NCBI RefSeq assembly: GCF_029893965.1
Contig: NZ_JARXXP010000005.1
Span: 62,001 to 126,000, forward strand
Length of the DNA stretch: 64,000 nucleotides
Direction: 5' to 3'
Source: Paenibacillus sp. PastM-3
GTDB taxonomy: Bacteria; Bacillota; Bacilli; Paenibacillales; Paenibacillaceae
Under the pieces are notes generated by a model. The model was given only the letters and a program-made list of their open reading frames with translations. It was not told where the DNA came from and searched no databases. Positions within the stretch are counted from its first letter, which is position 1. Each line of letters starts with the position of its first letter. The position numbers were made by a program, and so were the translations under genes. Below are positions 26,288-35,229 of this stretch, piece by piece.

Positions 26288-27562
26288 TCAGCCTGTAATC
26301 AGGCGCAAAATATCATTATAGGTTACAGCAATCATGACCAGGAACAGCAGGGCAAATCCTACAAAATGGACCATACCCTCACGGTTGGGATCGACCGGCT
26401 TGCCGCGAAGCGCTTCAACGCCGAGGAACACCAGACGGCTTCCGTCAAGCGCCGGAATCGGCAGCAGGTTAAAGATCCCAAGGTACAGGCTGAGAATCGC
26501 CGCCCAGTAGGTGAGATAATCAATGCCCTGCATTGCAATCTGTCCGGTCATTTGGAAAGTGCCTACAGGCCCTGAGACTTCATCCATATTGAAGTTGTTG
26601 ATCAGCCGCTTAAATCCGGTGAATATCAGTTCGGTTGTGCTTACCATCGCTGTACCCGATTTGCTGATTGTCTCACCGAATCCGGCCTTGCGTGTCTCCA
26701 CATCCCGGGTTATCCCTACTTTGCCGCCTTCTTCCCCTTCCATAGTCCGGGGAATCATCGTCACTTCGTAGGTCTCACTGCCGCGCTGCAAGACCCAATC
26801 CATCTCTTTGCCTTTGGATGCCGAGGTCAGCTCGATCATCTTCATGTAATCTCCGCCGATTTGCTCACCGTTGACGGACACTACGATATCTCCCACCTTC
26901 AATCCCGCTTCTTCAGCAGGCATTCCCGCACTGATATCACCGATTCTGACCACGGTAGGATTTTCGATTGGGATGCCGGCCAGCTGCAGATGCAGCGCAA
27001 ACAGGACGAAAGCCAGAATAAAGTTCATTACCGGACCAGCTACGATGGCCAAAGCGCGCTGTCCGACGGTTTTGCTGCCGAATTGGCGGTCTTTCGGGGC
27101 GATCTGGATCTGCTGGCCGCCTTTGATCATCATGGCCTGCGGATGCACGTCATAGGTAGTAACCTCCCCGTCTACATCAAGCCGGATTTTCAGCTCATCC
27201 TCCAGGTCAGTAAACTGTGCCTCCCCGCGGATTACGTTTCTGCGGGTGTCCAGTGAGTCGAGGTAGATGTTCTTAACCTTGTTGTCCTGCCCGAGCCTGA
27301 TAGCAATCATCTGCCCCTGGCCGATCTCTACAATTTCGGGATCCTCGCCGGCCATGCGCGCGTAGCCGCCGAAAGGCAGCAGACGGAGCGTGAACTGGGT
27401 TTCACCGCGTCTATAAGAAAACAGTTTCGGGCCGAAACCGATAGCAAATTCGCGTACAAGAATCCCGGCGCGTTTGGCGAAAAAATAATGTCCCCATTCA
27501 TGGACAGTCACCAGAACAAAAAACATAAGCACCGTTAAAAAAACGACCCTTACCATTTCCAT
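26288..27562 (-). CDS. rseP: Site-2 zinc metalloprotease RseP/RasP
   Basis: Intramembrane protease that completes regulated proteolysis of anti-sigma factors and cleaves signal-peptide remnants. The active site HEWGH is in the first membrane segment (residues 21-25). The family GxxxG-like region FAIGFGPKLF follows. A PDZ domain (around 210-270, AGLKVGDIVVSVNGEQI) precedes the NLLPIPALDGSRL motif and last membrane helices. Of several clustered starts I take the ATG at 27562, 9 nt after AAGGGGGA. About 425 aa, normal for Firmicutes. The order dxr-rseP-proS is conserved. Confidence 0.95.
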   Translation of the reverse strand: MEMVRVVFLTVLMFFVLVTVHEWGHYFFAKRAGILVREFAIGFGPKLFSYRRGETQFTLRLLPFGGYARMAGEDPEIVEIGQGQMIAIRLGQDNKVKNIYLDSLDTRRNVIRGEAQFTDLEDELKIRLDVDGEVTTYDVHPQAMMIKGGQQIQIAPKDRQFGSKTVGQRALAIVAGPVMNFILAFVLFALHLQLAGIPIENPTVVRIGDISAGMPAEEAGLKVGDIVVSVNGEQIGGDYMKMIELTSASKGKEMDWVLQRGSETYEVTMIPRTMEGEEGGKVGITRDVETRKAGFGETISKSGTAMVSTTELIFTGFKRLINNFNMDEVSGPVGTFQMTGQIAMQGIDYLTYWAAILSLYLGIFNLLPIPALDGSRLVFLGVEALRGKPVDPNREGMVHFVGFALLFLVMIAVTYNDILRLITG

Positions 27563-27718
27563 CCGTAACATTCCCCCTTTAGGTGTAAGACCGAAGTATG
27601 TCCTCTTAATTTATCATTATTCCAAGGCCCGGCACAAGAGAATCAACAGTCTCAGCCTATTTTTACAGGGTAACGTAAATTCCCCGCCCGCATCAGCCTT
27701 TAAACCGTTTCAACGCGG

Positions 27719-28858
27719 TTATAGCTTAGCGGCAATTTCCCGGGTTACAGCATCACATTGCTCAATCTGCTGCAGATCCGGATTGCCGGCATTTTCATGC
27801 CGCTGCAGCACTTCTTCAATAATTTCTTCTATACGTAAAAATGGAATTTCACGGCGCAGGAAGCGGGCAACTGCAACCTCATTGGCTGCGTTATAGGCAG
27901 TCGTCGCAGTTCCTCCAGCTTTGCCGCATTCGATGGCCAGCTTTAGCAGCGGGTACCGGACATAATCCATCTCCCGGAAGGTCAGGCGTCCGATTTCAGC
28001 CAGCGACAGCCTGGAGGCCGGTGAAGGCCAGCGGTTTGGATAAGTCAGGGCATACTGGATCGGGACGCGCATATCCGGGCTTCCCAGCTGTGCAATAATG
28101 CTGCTGTCACAAAACTCCACATAGGAGTGAATGATGCTCTCCGGATGCAGCAGTACATTAATTTTTTCATAAGGCAGGTTGAATAGCCAGTGCGCTTCAA
28201 TAACCTCAAGACCTTTGTTTACCATCGTAGCTGAGTCAATGGTGATTTTAGCTCCCATGCTCCAGTTCGGATGACGAAGTGCATCTTCTACAGTAACATT
28301 TACGAGCTGATCACGGGTGTAATCCCGGAATGAACCACCGGAAGCTGTGATAGTGATACTGGCAATATCCGCACGGTTTTCCCCGTTCAGGCATTGAAAA
28401 ATAGCAGAGTGCTCACTGTCGACCGGCAGGATCTTCACTCCCTTGCGGTTAGCAAGCTCTGTCACCAGATGGCCGGCTGTGACGAGCGTTTCTTTGTTAG
28501 CCAGTCCGATATGGCGGCCGGCTTCAATAGCTGCAAGTGTAGACTGAAGGCCCACACTGCCAACCAGAGCTGTTACAACCGTTTCTGCCTCCCCGCCTGC
28601 AGCAATTTCCACCAGACCCTCATTGCCGTAAAAAAGTTCAACACCGGCAGGCAGGCTGGAGCGAATCTCCTCCGCATGCTGCTTCGAAGAGACCGATACA
28701 CGGCGCGGATTAAAGCGGCCGACCTGCTCAAGCAGAAGCTCCGTATTGCTGCCGGCAGCCAAACCGTCCACAATAAACTGATCGGGATGCATGGCAACCA
28801 CATCCAGTGTCTGCGTGCCGACGGAACCGGTTGAGCCAAGTATACTTATTCTTTTCAC
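27719..28858 (-). CDS. dxr: 1-deoxy-D-xylulose 5-phosphate reductoisomerase
   Basis: Second enzyme of the MEP isoprenoid pathway, NADPH-dependent. The 379-aa protein starts MKRISILGSTGSVGTQTLDV (NADPH loop). It contains VDSEHSAIFQCL, TASGGSFRD, HPNWSMGAKITIDSATMVNKGLE and the metal/substrate region. The start codon is GTG at 28858, about 10 nt after GGGAG. It lies 25 nt downstream of cdsA; isoprenoid precursors made here are used by UppS. Confidence 0.96.
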   Translation of the reverse strand: MKRISILGSTGSVGTQTLDVVAMHPDQFIVDGLAAGSNTELLLEQVGRFNPRRVSVSSKQHAEEIRSSLPAGVELFYGNEGLVEIAAGGEAETVVTALVGSVGLQSTLAAIEAGRHIGLANKETLVTAGHLVTELANRKGVKILPVDSEHSAIFQCLNGENRADIASITITASGGSFRDYTRDQLVNVTVEDALRHPNWSMGAKITIDSATMVNKGLEVIEAHWLFNLPYEKINVLLHPESIIHSYVEFCDSSIIAQLGSPDMRVPIQYALTYPNRWPSPASRLSLAEIGRLTFREMDYVRYPLLKLAIECGKAGGTATTAYNAANEVAVARFLRREIPFLRIEEIIEEVLQRHENAGNPDLQQIEQCDAVTREIAAKL

Positions 28859-28883
28859 TGTTCAATCTTCTCCCTGTCGTTTG

Positions 28884-29684
28884 TTAGTAAGGCATAAGCA
28901 TTACGATATGTACGAAAGGAAATACGATAATCCAGCTGTCGCAGCGGTCAAGAATTCCTCCATGACCAGGCAGCAGCGAGCCTGAATCCTTAATACCGTA
29001 CACCCGTTTATAGGCAGACTGTACCAGATCTCCAAGCTGACCGAGAACAGCAGCAGACAGACCGATCAGCAGGGCCCGTCCGATAGTCAGCAGATCAGGT
29101 GCAAATAATGCGAATAATGCCGAAATGATTACGGAAATAGCTACACCGCCGAGCGCACCTTCAACTGTTTTGTTGGGGCTGATAGCCGGCCAGAGCTTGT
29201 TCTTGCCGAAGCTTCTGCCGACAAAATAGGCTCCGGCGTCGCTGCCCCAAATACAGCACAGCAGCAGCAGCGTCCAGAACAGGCCGTGGCCGTCGCCGGC
29301 AGCGCGGGCGGTGCCCATATAGGAAAAGCCCATCCCTATGTATACGATTCCGGTAAACAAAAGTGCAGTGAGCTTGATGTCATGTTTATTTTTGCTGAAT
29401 ACCGTAACCAGCAGGAAAACCATCAGTAACAGCCATACTCCCTGTTCCCATGTCAGCCAGGCGGAAGCATCCAGCAATCCCCAGGGGATCATGAAGCAGA
29501 GAATTGAAGCATAACCAAGCAGGGCAGTGCCGCTTAACGGAGAGAGCCCTGTCATTTTGACAAATTCATATAACCCGACAAGCGCCATGGCAGTCAGCAG
29601 GAGCTGATAGGACCAGCCCCCAATCGCACAAAGGCCCAGAAAAAGCGCTCCGGCCACAATTCCGGTAATGAGTCGTTGCTTCAA
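28884..29684 (-). CDS. cdsA: Phosphatidate cytidylyltransferase
   Basis: Integral membrane enzyme making CDP-diacylglycerol for phospholipid synthesis. The 266-aa protein has about seven to eight hydrophobic segments. It also has the family signature near the C-terminus, LGDLVQSAYKR followed by KDSGSLLPGHGGILDRCDS. It starts with TTG at 29684, with GGGAG about 10 nt upstream. It lies between uppS and dxr in conserved order. Confidence 0.94.
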   Translation of the reverse strand: MKQRLITGIVAGALFLGLCAIGGWSYQLLLTAMALVGLYEFVKMTGLSPLSGTALLGYASILCFMIPWGLLDASAWLTWEQGVWLLLMVFLLVTVFSKNKHDIKLTALLFTGIVYIGMGFSYMGTARAAGDGHGLFWTLLLLCCIWGSDAGAYFVGRSFGKNKLWPAISPNKTVEGALGGVAISVIISALFALFAPDLLTIGRALLIGLSAAVLGQLGDLVQSAYKRVYGIKDSGSLLPGHGGILDRCDSWIIVFPFVHIVMLMPY

Positions 29685-29707
29685 AGGTTCCCATCTCCCA
29701 TCACAGG

Positions 29708-30481
29708 CTACTTCAATCCGCCATAACGGCGTGTACGGCGCTGATATTCTGCTACAGCCTGCGTCAAATGCGTCTTGTCAAACTCAGGCCAGTAGGCATC
29801 CGTAAACCAGAACTCACTGTACGCAACTTGCCAGAGCATAAAATTGCTCAGCCGCATCTCTCCGCTTGTACGGATCAGCAGATCAGGATCAGGCAAGCCG
29901 CCGGACAGCAGTCTGCTGTCAATCAGCTCGGAAGTGATCTCCTCGGGAGACAGCCGGCCGGCCTTGATCTCCTTGCCGAGGTCCCGCATACAGTCTTCCA
30001 GCTCTTTGCGTCCGCCATAATTCAGCGCGAAATTCAAGACAAGTCCGGTATTGTGCTTTGTCCGCTCAACAGCCTCTTCCATCGCTTTGCGGGTATGGGA
30101 AGGCAGGGCTTCACTGTCCCCCATCACACGTACCTGTACGTTTTTTTCAATCAGTTCATCCAGTTCAAGGGCAAGGAATTCCACAGGCAGCTTCATCAGA
30201 AAATCGACCTCATCCTTGGGCCGCTTCCAGTTCTCTGTAGAAAAAGCGTACATCGTCAGGAACTCGACTCCCAGATCATTAGCAGCGATGGTAGCACGTT
30301 TTACGGCCTTCATCCCGTTTTGATGACCGACAATGCGCGGCAGGCCGCGCCGTTTCGCCCAGCGTCCGTTACCGTCCATAATAATCGCTATATGCCGGGG
30401 AATATTGTCAGGTGAGATCTCAGCGGGCTGTTCTTCCTGCCGGTCATTACGGCTGAGCCATGCTTGAATCCGTTTGATCAT
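29708..30481 (-). CDS. uppS: Undecaprenyl pyrophosphate synthase (cis-prenyltransferase)
   Basis: Makes the C55 lipid carrier for peptidoglycan and teichoic acid synthesis. The catalytic aspartate lies in IAIIMDGNGRWAKRRG (D36), followed by GH, YAFSTENWKRP, the FALNYGGRKE segment and the late RTSGEMRLSNF and WQVAYSEFWF motifs. The ATG at 30481 has GGAGGA 7 nt upstream and gives 257 aa; an in-frame ATG 36 nt earlier lies upstream of that site. Confidence 0.96.
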   Translation of the reverse strand: MIKRIQAWLSRNDRQEEQPAEISPDNIPRHIAIIMDGNGRWAKRRGLPRIVGHQNGMKAVKRATIAANDLGVEFLTMYAFSTENWKRPKDEVDFLMKLPVEFLALELDELIEKNVQVRVMGDSEALPSHTRKAMEEAVERTKHNTGLVLNFALNYGGRKELEDCMRDLGKEIKAGRLSPEEITSELIDSRLLSGGLPDPDLLIRTSGEMRLSNFMLWQVAYSEFWFTDAYWPEFDKTHLTQAVAEYQRRTRRYGGLK

Positions 30482-30508
30482 TTCCGTTTCCTCCAAGCTC
30501 TTATCAGA

Positions 30509-30552
30509 AAGAGACAAACCCCACCATATGCGGAGGGGCCTTGAGGTCTCTT
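30509..30552 (-). other. Hairpin between frr and uppS
   Basis: Arms AAGAGAC and GTCTCTT with an inner CCCC/GGGG stem form a stable hairpin just after frr. The following sequence (TCTG) is not a proper T-tract, so it may be an mRNA-stability element or a leaky terminator. Confidence 0.45.
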
Positions 30553-30560
30553 GATTATCA

Positions 30561-31114
30561 TTATACTTCCATAATCTCTTTTTCTTTGGACAAGAGCACC
30601 TTATCGACTTCAGCTATGAACTTATCCGTTGATTTCTGAATATCTTCCTGGTGCCCGCGTGACTCATCTTCCGAAATGCCGTTTTTCTCCATCTTTTTGA
30701 TATCATCGTTGGCATCGCGGCGGATGTTGCGGATCGCCACCTTTGCTTCTTCGCCAAATTTCTTGGTGAATTTCACCAGTTCTGTACGGCGCTCTTCGGT
30801 AAGGGGCGGAATGCTGAGACGGATGATTGTACCGTCATTTGCAGGCGTAAGGCCCAGATCTGACTTCATAATCGCCCGTTCAATATCCGCTACCGACGAT
30901 CTGTCCCATGGCTGGATCAGCAAGGTCCGGGAATCCGGCGTGCTGATGTTGGCCAGCTGGTTAACCGGTGTAGGTGCACCGTAATATTCAACCTGGATCC
31001 GGTCCAGGAGCGCTGTAGATGCGCGTCCCGCACGCAGGGTTGCCAGGTCACGCTTCAGGGAAGCAATCGCTTTTTCCATACGTTCTTCGGCATTTTTCTT
31101 AACCGTCTGTGGCA

Positions 31115-31115
<1 letters not shown>
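30561..31115 (-). CDS. frr: Ribosome recycling factor
   Basis: With EF-G splits post-termination ribosomes. The 184-aa protein has the family pattern: [42 protein letters not shown] and [18 protein letters not shown]. The ATG (31113-31115) shares one base with the pyrH stop TAA, coupling their translation. Length and order pyrH-frr-uppS are standard. Confidence 0.97.
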
Positions 31116-31861
<746 letters not shown>

Positions 31862-31864
31862 TTA

Positions 31865-31904
31865 CAAAAGACGGAACACTAGGTGTACGTGTTCCGTTCT
31901 TTTG
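31865..31904 (-). terminator. Terminator-like hairpin between tsf and pyrH
   Basis: Arms CAAAAGAACGGAACAC and GTGTTCCGTCTTTTG pair almost perfectly around a short loop. The T-run at the 3' side is only four bases, within the stem, so partial termination is likely rather than complete. Confidence 0.6.
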
Positions 31905-31946
31905 ATGCTTGCCTTTATTCAATTCAGATGCTGTAATGCAGCTTAA

Positions 31947-32597
31947 TTATTGTTTAACTTGTGCCATTACTTCGTCAACAAAGTTGTCGACTTTCTTCTC
32001 AAGACCTTCACCCAGCTCGTAACGAACAAAGCGGCGGATGGAGATGTTTTCGCCGATTGTGCTGATCTTTTCGTTCAGCAGCTGAGCGATTGTTTTGTCC
32101 GGATCTTTAACGAATGGCTGCTCAAGCAGGCAGTATTCTTCGTAGAACTTGCTGATGCGGCCTTCAACCATTTTTTCAACGATTTTCTCTGGTTTGCCTT
32201 CGTTCAGCGCCTGAGCTTTGAGGATTTCCTTTTCCTTTTCAACAGCTTCAGCCGGAACTTCTTCACGGCGTACGTATTGTGGACTGGCTGCAGCAATCTG
32301 CATTGCAATGTCGCGCGCGAATTCTTTAAAGGAATCTGTTTTGCCGACGAAGTCAGTTTCACAGTTGATTTCTACCAGTACGCCGATACGTCCGCCAGCG
32401 TGGATGTAGGATTCTACAGTACCTTCAGTAGCGATACGTCCAGCTTTGTTAGCTGCTGCGGAAAGACCTTTTTCGCGGAGCAGTTCAGCGGCTTTGGTGA
32501 TGTCGCCGTTTGCTTCTTCAAGCGCCTTTTTGCAATCAAGCATACCTGCGCCTGTTCTTTCACGAAGTTCTTTTACGGATTTTGCATCTACTGCCAT
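31947..32597 (-). CDS. tsf: Elongation factor Ts
   Basis: Nucleotide exchange factor for EF-Tu. The 216-aa protein has the N-terminal UBA-like domain with [21 protein letters not shown] and the [23 protein letters not shown] core motif. It is of the short Thermus/Paenibacillus-like form, compared with 293 aa in B. subtilis, because most of the second core subdomain is missing. TGGAGGG precedes the ATG. It follows rpsB after a terminator-like structure. Confidence 0.95.
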   Translation of the reverse strand: MAVDAKSVKELRERTGAGMLDCKKALEEANGDITKAAELLREKGLSAAANKAGRIATEGTVESYIHAGGRIGVLVEINCETDFVGKTDSFKEFARDIAMQIAAASPQYVRREEVPAEAVEKEKEILKAQALNEGKPEKIVEKMVEGRISKFYEEYCLLEQPFVKDPDKTIAQLLNEKISTIGENISIRRFVRYELGEGLEKKVDNFVDEVMAQVKQ

Positions 32598-32649
32598 TGT
32601 TATTCCCTCCAGGTAATTGTCGTTTTATTCCATTCAAGGCCATTATCCT

Positions 32650-32694
32650 AAAAAAAGGGCAGTGAGAGGTTATCCACCTGCCAACCACCCTTTT
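32650..32694 (-). terminator. Terminator-like hairpin after rpsB
   Basis: AAAAGGG (32688-32694) pairs with CCCTTTT and an inner AGGT/ACCT stem, followed by a T-run of seven on the minus strand (32650-32656). It probably lowers tsf expression relative to rpsB. Confidence 0.65.
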
Positions 32695-32727
32695 CATTTA
32701 AGTTCTTGTTTATGTCCCGGCTGACTA

Positions 32728-33429
32728 TTAAGCAGTTGTTGTGTCTTCGCCCTGGTGAGCTTCTACAACAGCGTCTGCCATTTTACCAGTCAACAATTTA
32801 ACGGCGCGGATAGCGTCATCGTTACCTGGGATTACATAGTCGATTTCATCCGGATCGCAGTTTGTATCAACGATAGCTACGATAGGGATACCCAGCTTGC
32901 GGGCTTCTGCAACAGCGATACGCTCTTTACGAGGATCGATGATGAACAGCGCGCTTGGCAGGCCCTTCATGTTCTTGATACCGCCCAGGAATTTCTCAAG
33001 ACGATCTTTCTCTTTGCGGAGAAGGATAACTTCTTTCTTAGGCAGAACCTGGAAGGTACCGTCTTCTTCCCAAGCTTCCAGCTTCTTCAGGCGGTCAATA
33101 CGCTTCTGGATAGTCTGGAAGTTAGTCAGGGTACCACCCAGCCAACGCTGGTTGATGAAGAACATACCGGAACGCTCAGCTTCTTCCTTAACGGAATCCT
33201 GAGCTTGCTTCTTGGTTCCTACGAAGAGGATTGTGCCATTGTCGGCAGCTACACTTTTAACAAAGTTGTAAGCTTCCTCTACTTTTTTAACCGTTTTTTG
33301 CAGGTCAATAATGTAAATTCCGTTTCTTTCAGTGAAGATATAACGATCCATCTTAGGGTTCCAGCGACGAGTCTGGTGACCGAAGTGTACCCCAGCTTCG
33401 AGAAGCTGTTTCATGGAGATTACTGCCAT
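32728..33429 (-). CDS. rpsB: 30S ribosomal protein S2
   Basis: Assembles late into the 30S subunit, near the platform. The 233-aa protein starts [25 protein letters not shown]. It has the family segments [28 protein letters not shown] and [25 protein letters not shown]. The ATG at 33429 follows AGGAGGT by 8 nt. It has its own promoter and a structured leader, separating it from the fla/che operon upstream. Confidence 0.98.
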   Translation of the reverse strand: MAVISMKQLLEAGVHFGHQTRRWNPKMDRYIFTERNGIYIIDLQKTVKKVEEAYNFVKSVAADNGTILFVGTKKQAQDSVKEEAERSGMFFINQRWLGGTLTNFQTIQKRIDRLKKLEAWEEDGTFQVLPKKEVILLRKEKDRLEKFLGGIKNMKGLPSALFIIDPRKERIAVAEARKLGIPIVAIVDTNCDPDEIDYVIPGNDDAIRAVKLLTGKMADAVVEAHQGEDTTTA

Positions 33430-33552
33430 CTTCACACACCTCCTAGATTTGGTTTATTGTGTGTCTCCTCCGCCATGCGTCATTTTCCTACAAGACTTTC
33501 TTCAGAAGAAAGCACCCCTTGTCGAAATCAACCGGCGTGTGTTTTAACACCG
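33430..33552 (-). promoter_or_regulatory. Structured leader of rpsB
   Basis: The leader includes a 7-bp hairpin CTTTCTT-CTG-AAGAAAG. Just before the start, ACACAC and GTGTGT flank and could enclose the AGGAGG site. Such a fold could be the S2-binding autoregulatory element known for rpsB in bacteria, but it was not matched to a model. Confidence 0.4.
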
Positions 33553-33558
33553 TCAATT

Positions 33559-33587
33559 ACTATAACATATTAAAATACGGGATGCAA
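33559..33587 (-). promoter_or_regulatory. Sigma-A promoter of rpsB
   Basis: The minus strand has -35 TTGCAT (33582-33587), 17 nt, then -10 TATAGT (33559-33564) with TG one base upstream. It lies just after the last gene of the fla/che cluster; a 9-bp hairpin (33594-33627, no T-tract) separates them. Confidence 0.75.
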
Positions 33588-33628
33588 CGATTAGCAGAAA
33601 GTTTTATGATTTACTGGCACTTCCTGCG

Positions 33629-34246
33629 TTATTTCACGGTTATCAGCTTTTCAATAATGGAGTTTACACTCTCACCTTTAATGAAATTGTAGCTGCCGGA
33701 TTGAATTTTGGTATTAATCTTCCGGCTGATCGCTGTCTCCAGAAATCCGGCCTGATCGGTAATAACTCCGGCGTTAGCGAGCAGTTGTGCGGTTTGTGTG
33801 AGCGTGCTCCCGGCAGGAACCCGAACGGCAATAATGCCTGCTGTTGCAGCCTGCGGGCTGGCCGGAGCCGCAGGTGCTTCAGCCGCCCCGCTGCTCGGGG
33901 CCGGCTGGGACGGTGCGGCCGGAGTGCTGGGCTCGGCAGCCGCACTCGGCTGAACCGCAGCGGCAGGTGTAGCTGCTGGAGTTGATGTAGGCGCTGGTGT
34001 AGCAGCGCCTGGTGTCGCTGCGGCGCCGTTCTCGCCCTCAGCCGCAGGCTCTGTCATGTCCGGCTCTACAGTGGCCTGCGGCTCGGCAGCCGGATCCGTA
34101 ACGGTCAGATTTAGCAGCGCAGCCTGTCTGACAAGCTCTTCCCGGGTCAGCGGCGCTGCGCCTCCCGAGAGCATCAGCTGCAGAAGCAGCGCGCCTGCGA
34201 TCAGACCGGTTCCGAGACCGAGCATGAACGAACGGTTCTTGATCAT
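33629..34246 (-). CDS. Membrane-anchored protein with Ala/Pro linker and MltG-N/LysM-like domain
   Basis: A 205-aa protein with one N-terminal membrane segment (residues 8-28), then a long Ala/Pro/Thr/Ser-rich linker (about 60-140). A C-terminal domain reads VRVPAGSTLTQTAQLLANAG, then QSGSYNFIKGESVNSIIEKL. That domain resembles the LysM-like N-terminal module of MltG (YceG) transglycosylases, but the catalytic domain is absent, so lytic activity is not expected. I infer an extracytoplasmic, wall-associated role; the substrate is unknown. It overlaps the SwrB-like gene as ATGA (34243-34246) and is the last gene of the fla/che cluster. Automated labels such as endolytic transglycosylase would be misleading. 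Confidence 0.7.
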   Translation of the reverse strand: MIKNRSFMLGLGTGLIAGALLLQLMLSGGAAPLTREELVRQAALLNLTVTDPAAEPQATVEPDMTEPAAEGENGAAATPGAATPAPTSTPAATPAAAVQPSAAAEPSTPAAPSQPAPSSGAAEAPAAPASPQAATAGIIAVRVPAGSTLTQTAQLLANAGVITDQAGFLETAISRKINTKIQSGSYNFIKGESVNSIIEKLITVK

Positions 34247-34806
34247 ACCGATTCCTCCTGCTTGGCCAGCTGAAGAATAAGCTGGACTTCTCCACGCTGC
34301 AGGCCGGCCGTTTTGGCGATGGAGTCGATGGATTTGCCCTGCTCATGCAGCTCAAACAGCCGCGGATAGCGCAGCTTAATCGAGCTGACCGGCTTCGGCT
34401 TGGGTGCTGGAGCAGACTCCGCACCTCCGGAAGCAACGTCTGCCGGCTGCCTGGCTGGATTGTCTTTAGTGAAGGCAGTCAACTGAAGCAGCCCTTTTTC
34501 CTCTGCCGTCAGACGAGCATCTAGCAGCATTGTGGTCTTCTCCAGCCCGGCAACCTGCTCACGGAGTACGGCTATCTCTTCCTGCAATGCTGCTTTGGTG
34601 CTTTGGGACTGTTGCTTGATGCTGCTGACCAGCTGCAGCATTTCTTCATTTTCGCGTTCCAAGTCTGCCATATAGAGCCCAAGTGCGGCCTCGGTATCTT
34701 TCAGGCTCTGCTTTTCTGCCCCTACTTCTTTCCGGCGCGCCGGCAAGATCATGCCATAGACAATAGCTACAGCGCCTACCAGCACAATGTATACCCATGG
34801 TTGCAA
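34243..34806 (-). CDS. SwrB-like protein of the fla/che operon
   Basis: A 187-aa protein with an N-terminal membrane helix (residues 4-22) and a long coiled coil (about 28-105). A C-terminal helix-turn-helix-like segment reads RYPRLFELHEQGKSIDSIAK then GEVQLILQLAKQ. This architecture and its place between sigD and rpsB match B. subtilis SwrB (YlxL), which promotes basal-body maturation and sigma-D activation. The sequence is divergent, so orthology is inferred. The start is TTG at 34806, 8 nt after AAGGAGA. Confidence 0.65.
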   Translation of the reverse strand: MQPWVYIVLVGAVAIVYGMILPARRKEVGAEKQSLKDTEAALGLYMADLERENEEMLQLVSSIKQQSQSTKAALQEEIAVLREQVAGLEKTTMLLDARLTAEEKGLLQLTAFTKDNPARQPADVASGGAESAPAPKPKPVSSIKLRYPRLFELHEQGKSIDSIAKTAGLQRGEVQLILQLAKQEESV

Positions 34807-34841
34807 ATGCTTGTTCTCCTTTGCGATTATCTTTGAACAGC

Positions 34842-35153
34842 TCAGAGACTGAGATCAATTCTGCGCCCTTTATACGGATGCTCTGCATCATGCGGGGTAT
34901 CCTTGTTCTTCTGGCCCTGACCCGATGAACGATTGCCCTGATCGTTTTCCCGTTCCCCGTCGCCCCGCAGCTTCGTTTCTGAAGATTCATCAACACCGCT
35001 CGTACGCTGCGCCTGCTCTGCAGCCTGCTTCACATTCTGTCCGGCCAGCATCTGCTGATCGAGCACAGGACGGTGAAGCAGCTCATTCTGCACTTTCCCT
35101 GCATCCGTTGTCCGGGGCAGGGCAATTTGCAATTCAACCGGTTTCAGGCTCAT
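34842..35153 (-). CDS. Uncharacterised small hydrophilic protein of the fla/che operon
   Basis: A 103-aa soluble protein starting MSLKPVELQIALPRTTDAGK, rich in Gln/Asn/Glu/Asp after residue 50. It has a conserved-looking C-terminal motif HPYKGRRIDLSL. No membrane segment, cysteine pair or catalytic motif is visible. The ATG at 35153 has AAAGGGG about 7 nt upstream; the longer frame (to 35201) lies before that site. It sits between fapA and the SwrB-like gene, so a motility link is likely, but I do not recognise a function. Confidence 0.65.
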   Translation of the reverse strand: MSLKPVELQIALPRTTDAGKVQNELLHRPVLDQQMLAGQNVKQAAEQAQRTSGVDESSETKLRGDGERENDQGNRSSGQGQKNKDTPHDAEHPYKGRRIDLSL

Positions 35154-35229
35154 GGCAATCCCCTTTTCACAAACAAAATGTTCATTTTCAGCATAAAGCA
35201 ATGGCCGGCTGCCTCAGCTGCCCGCCTGT

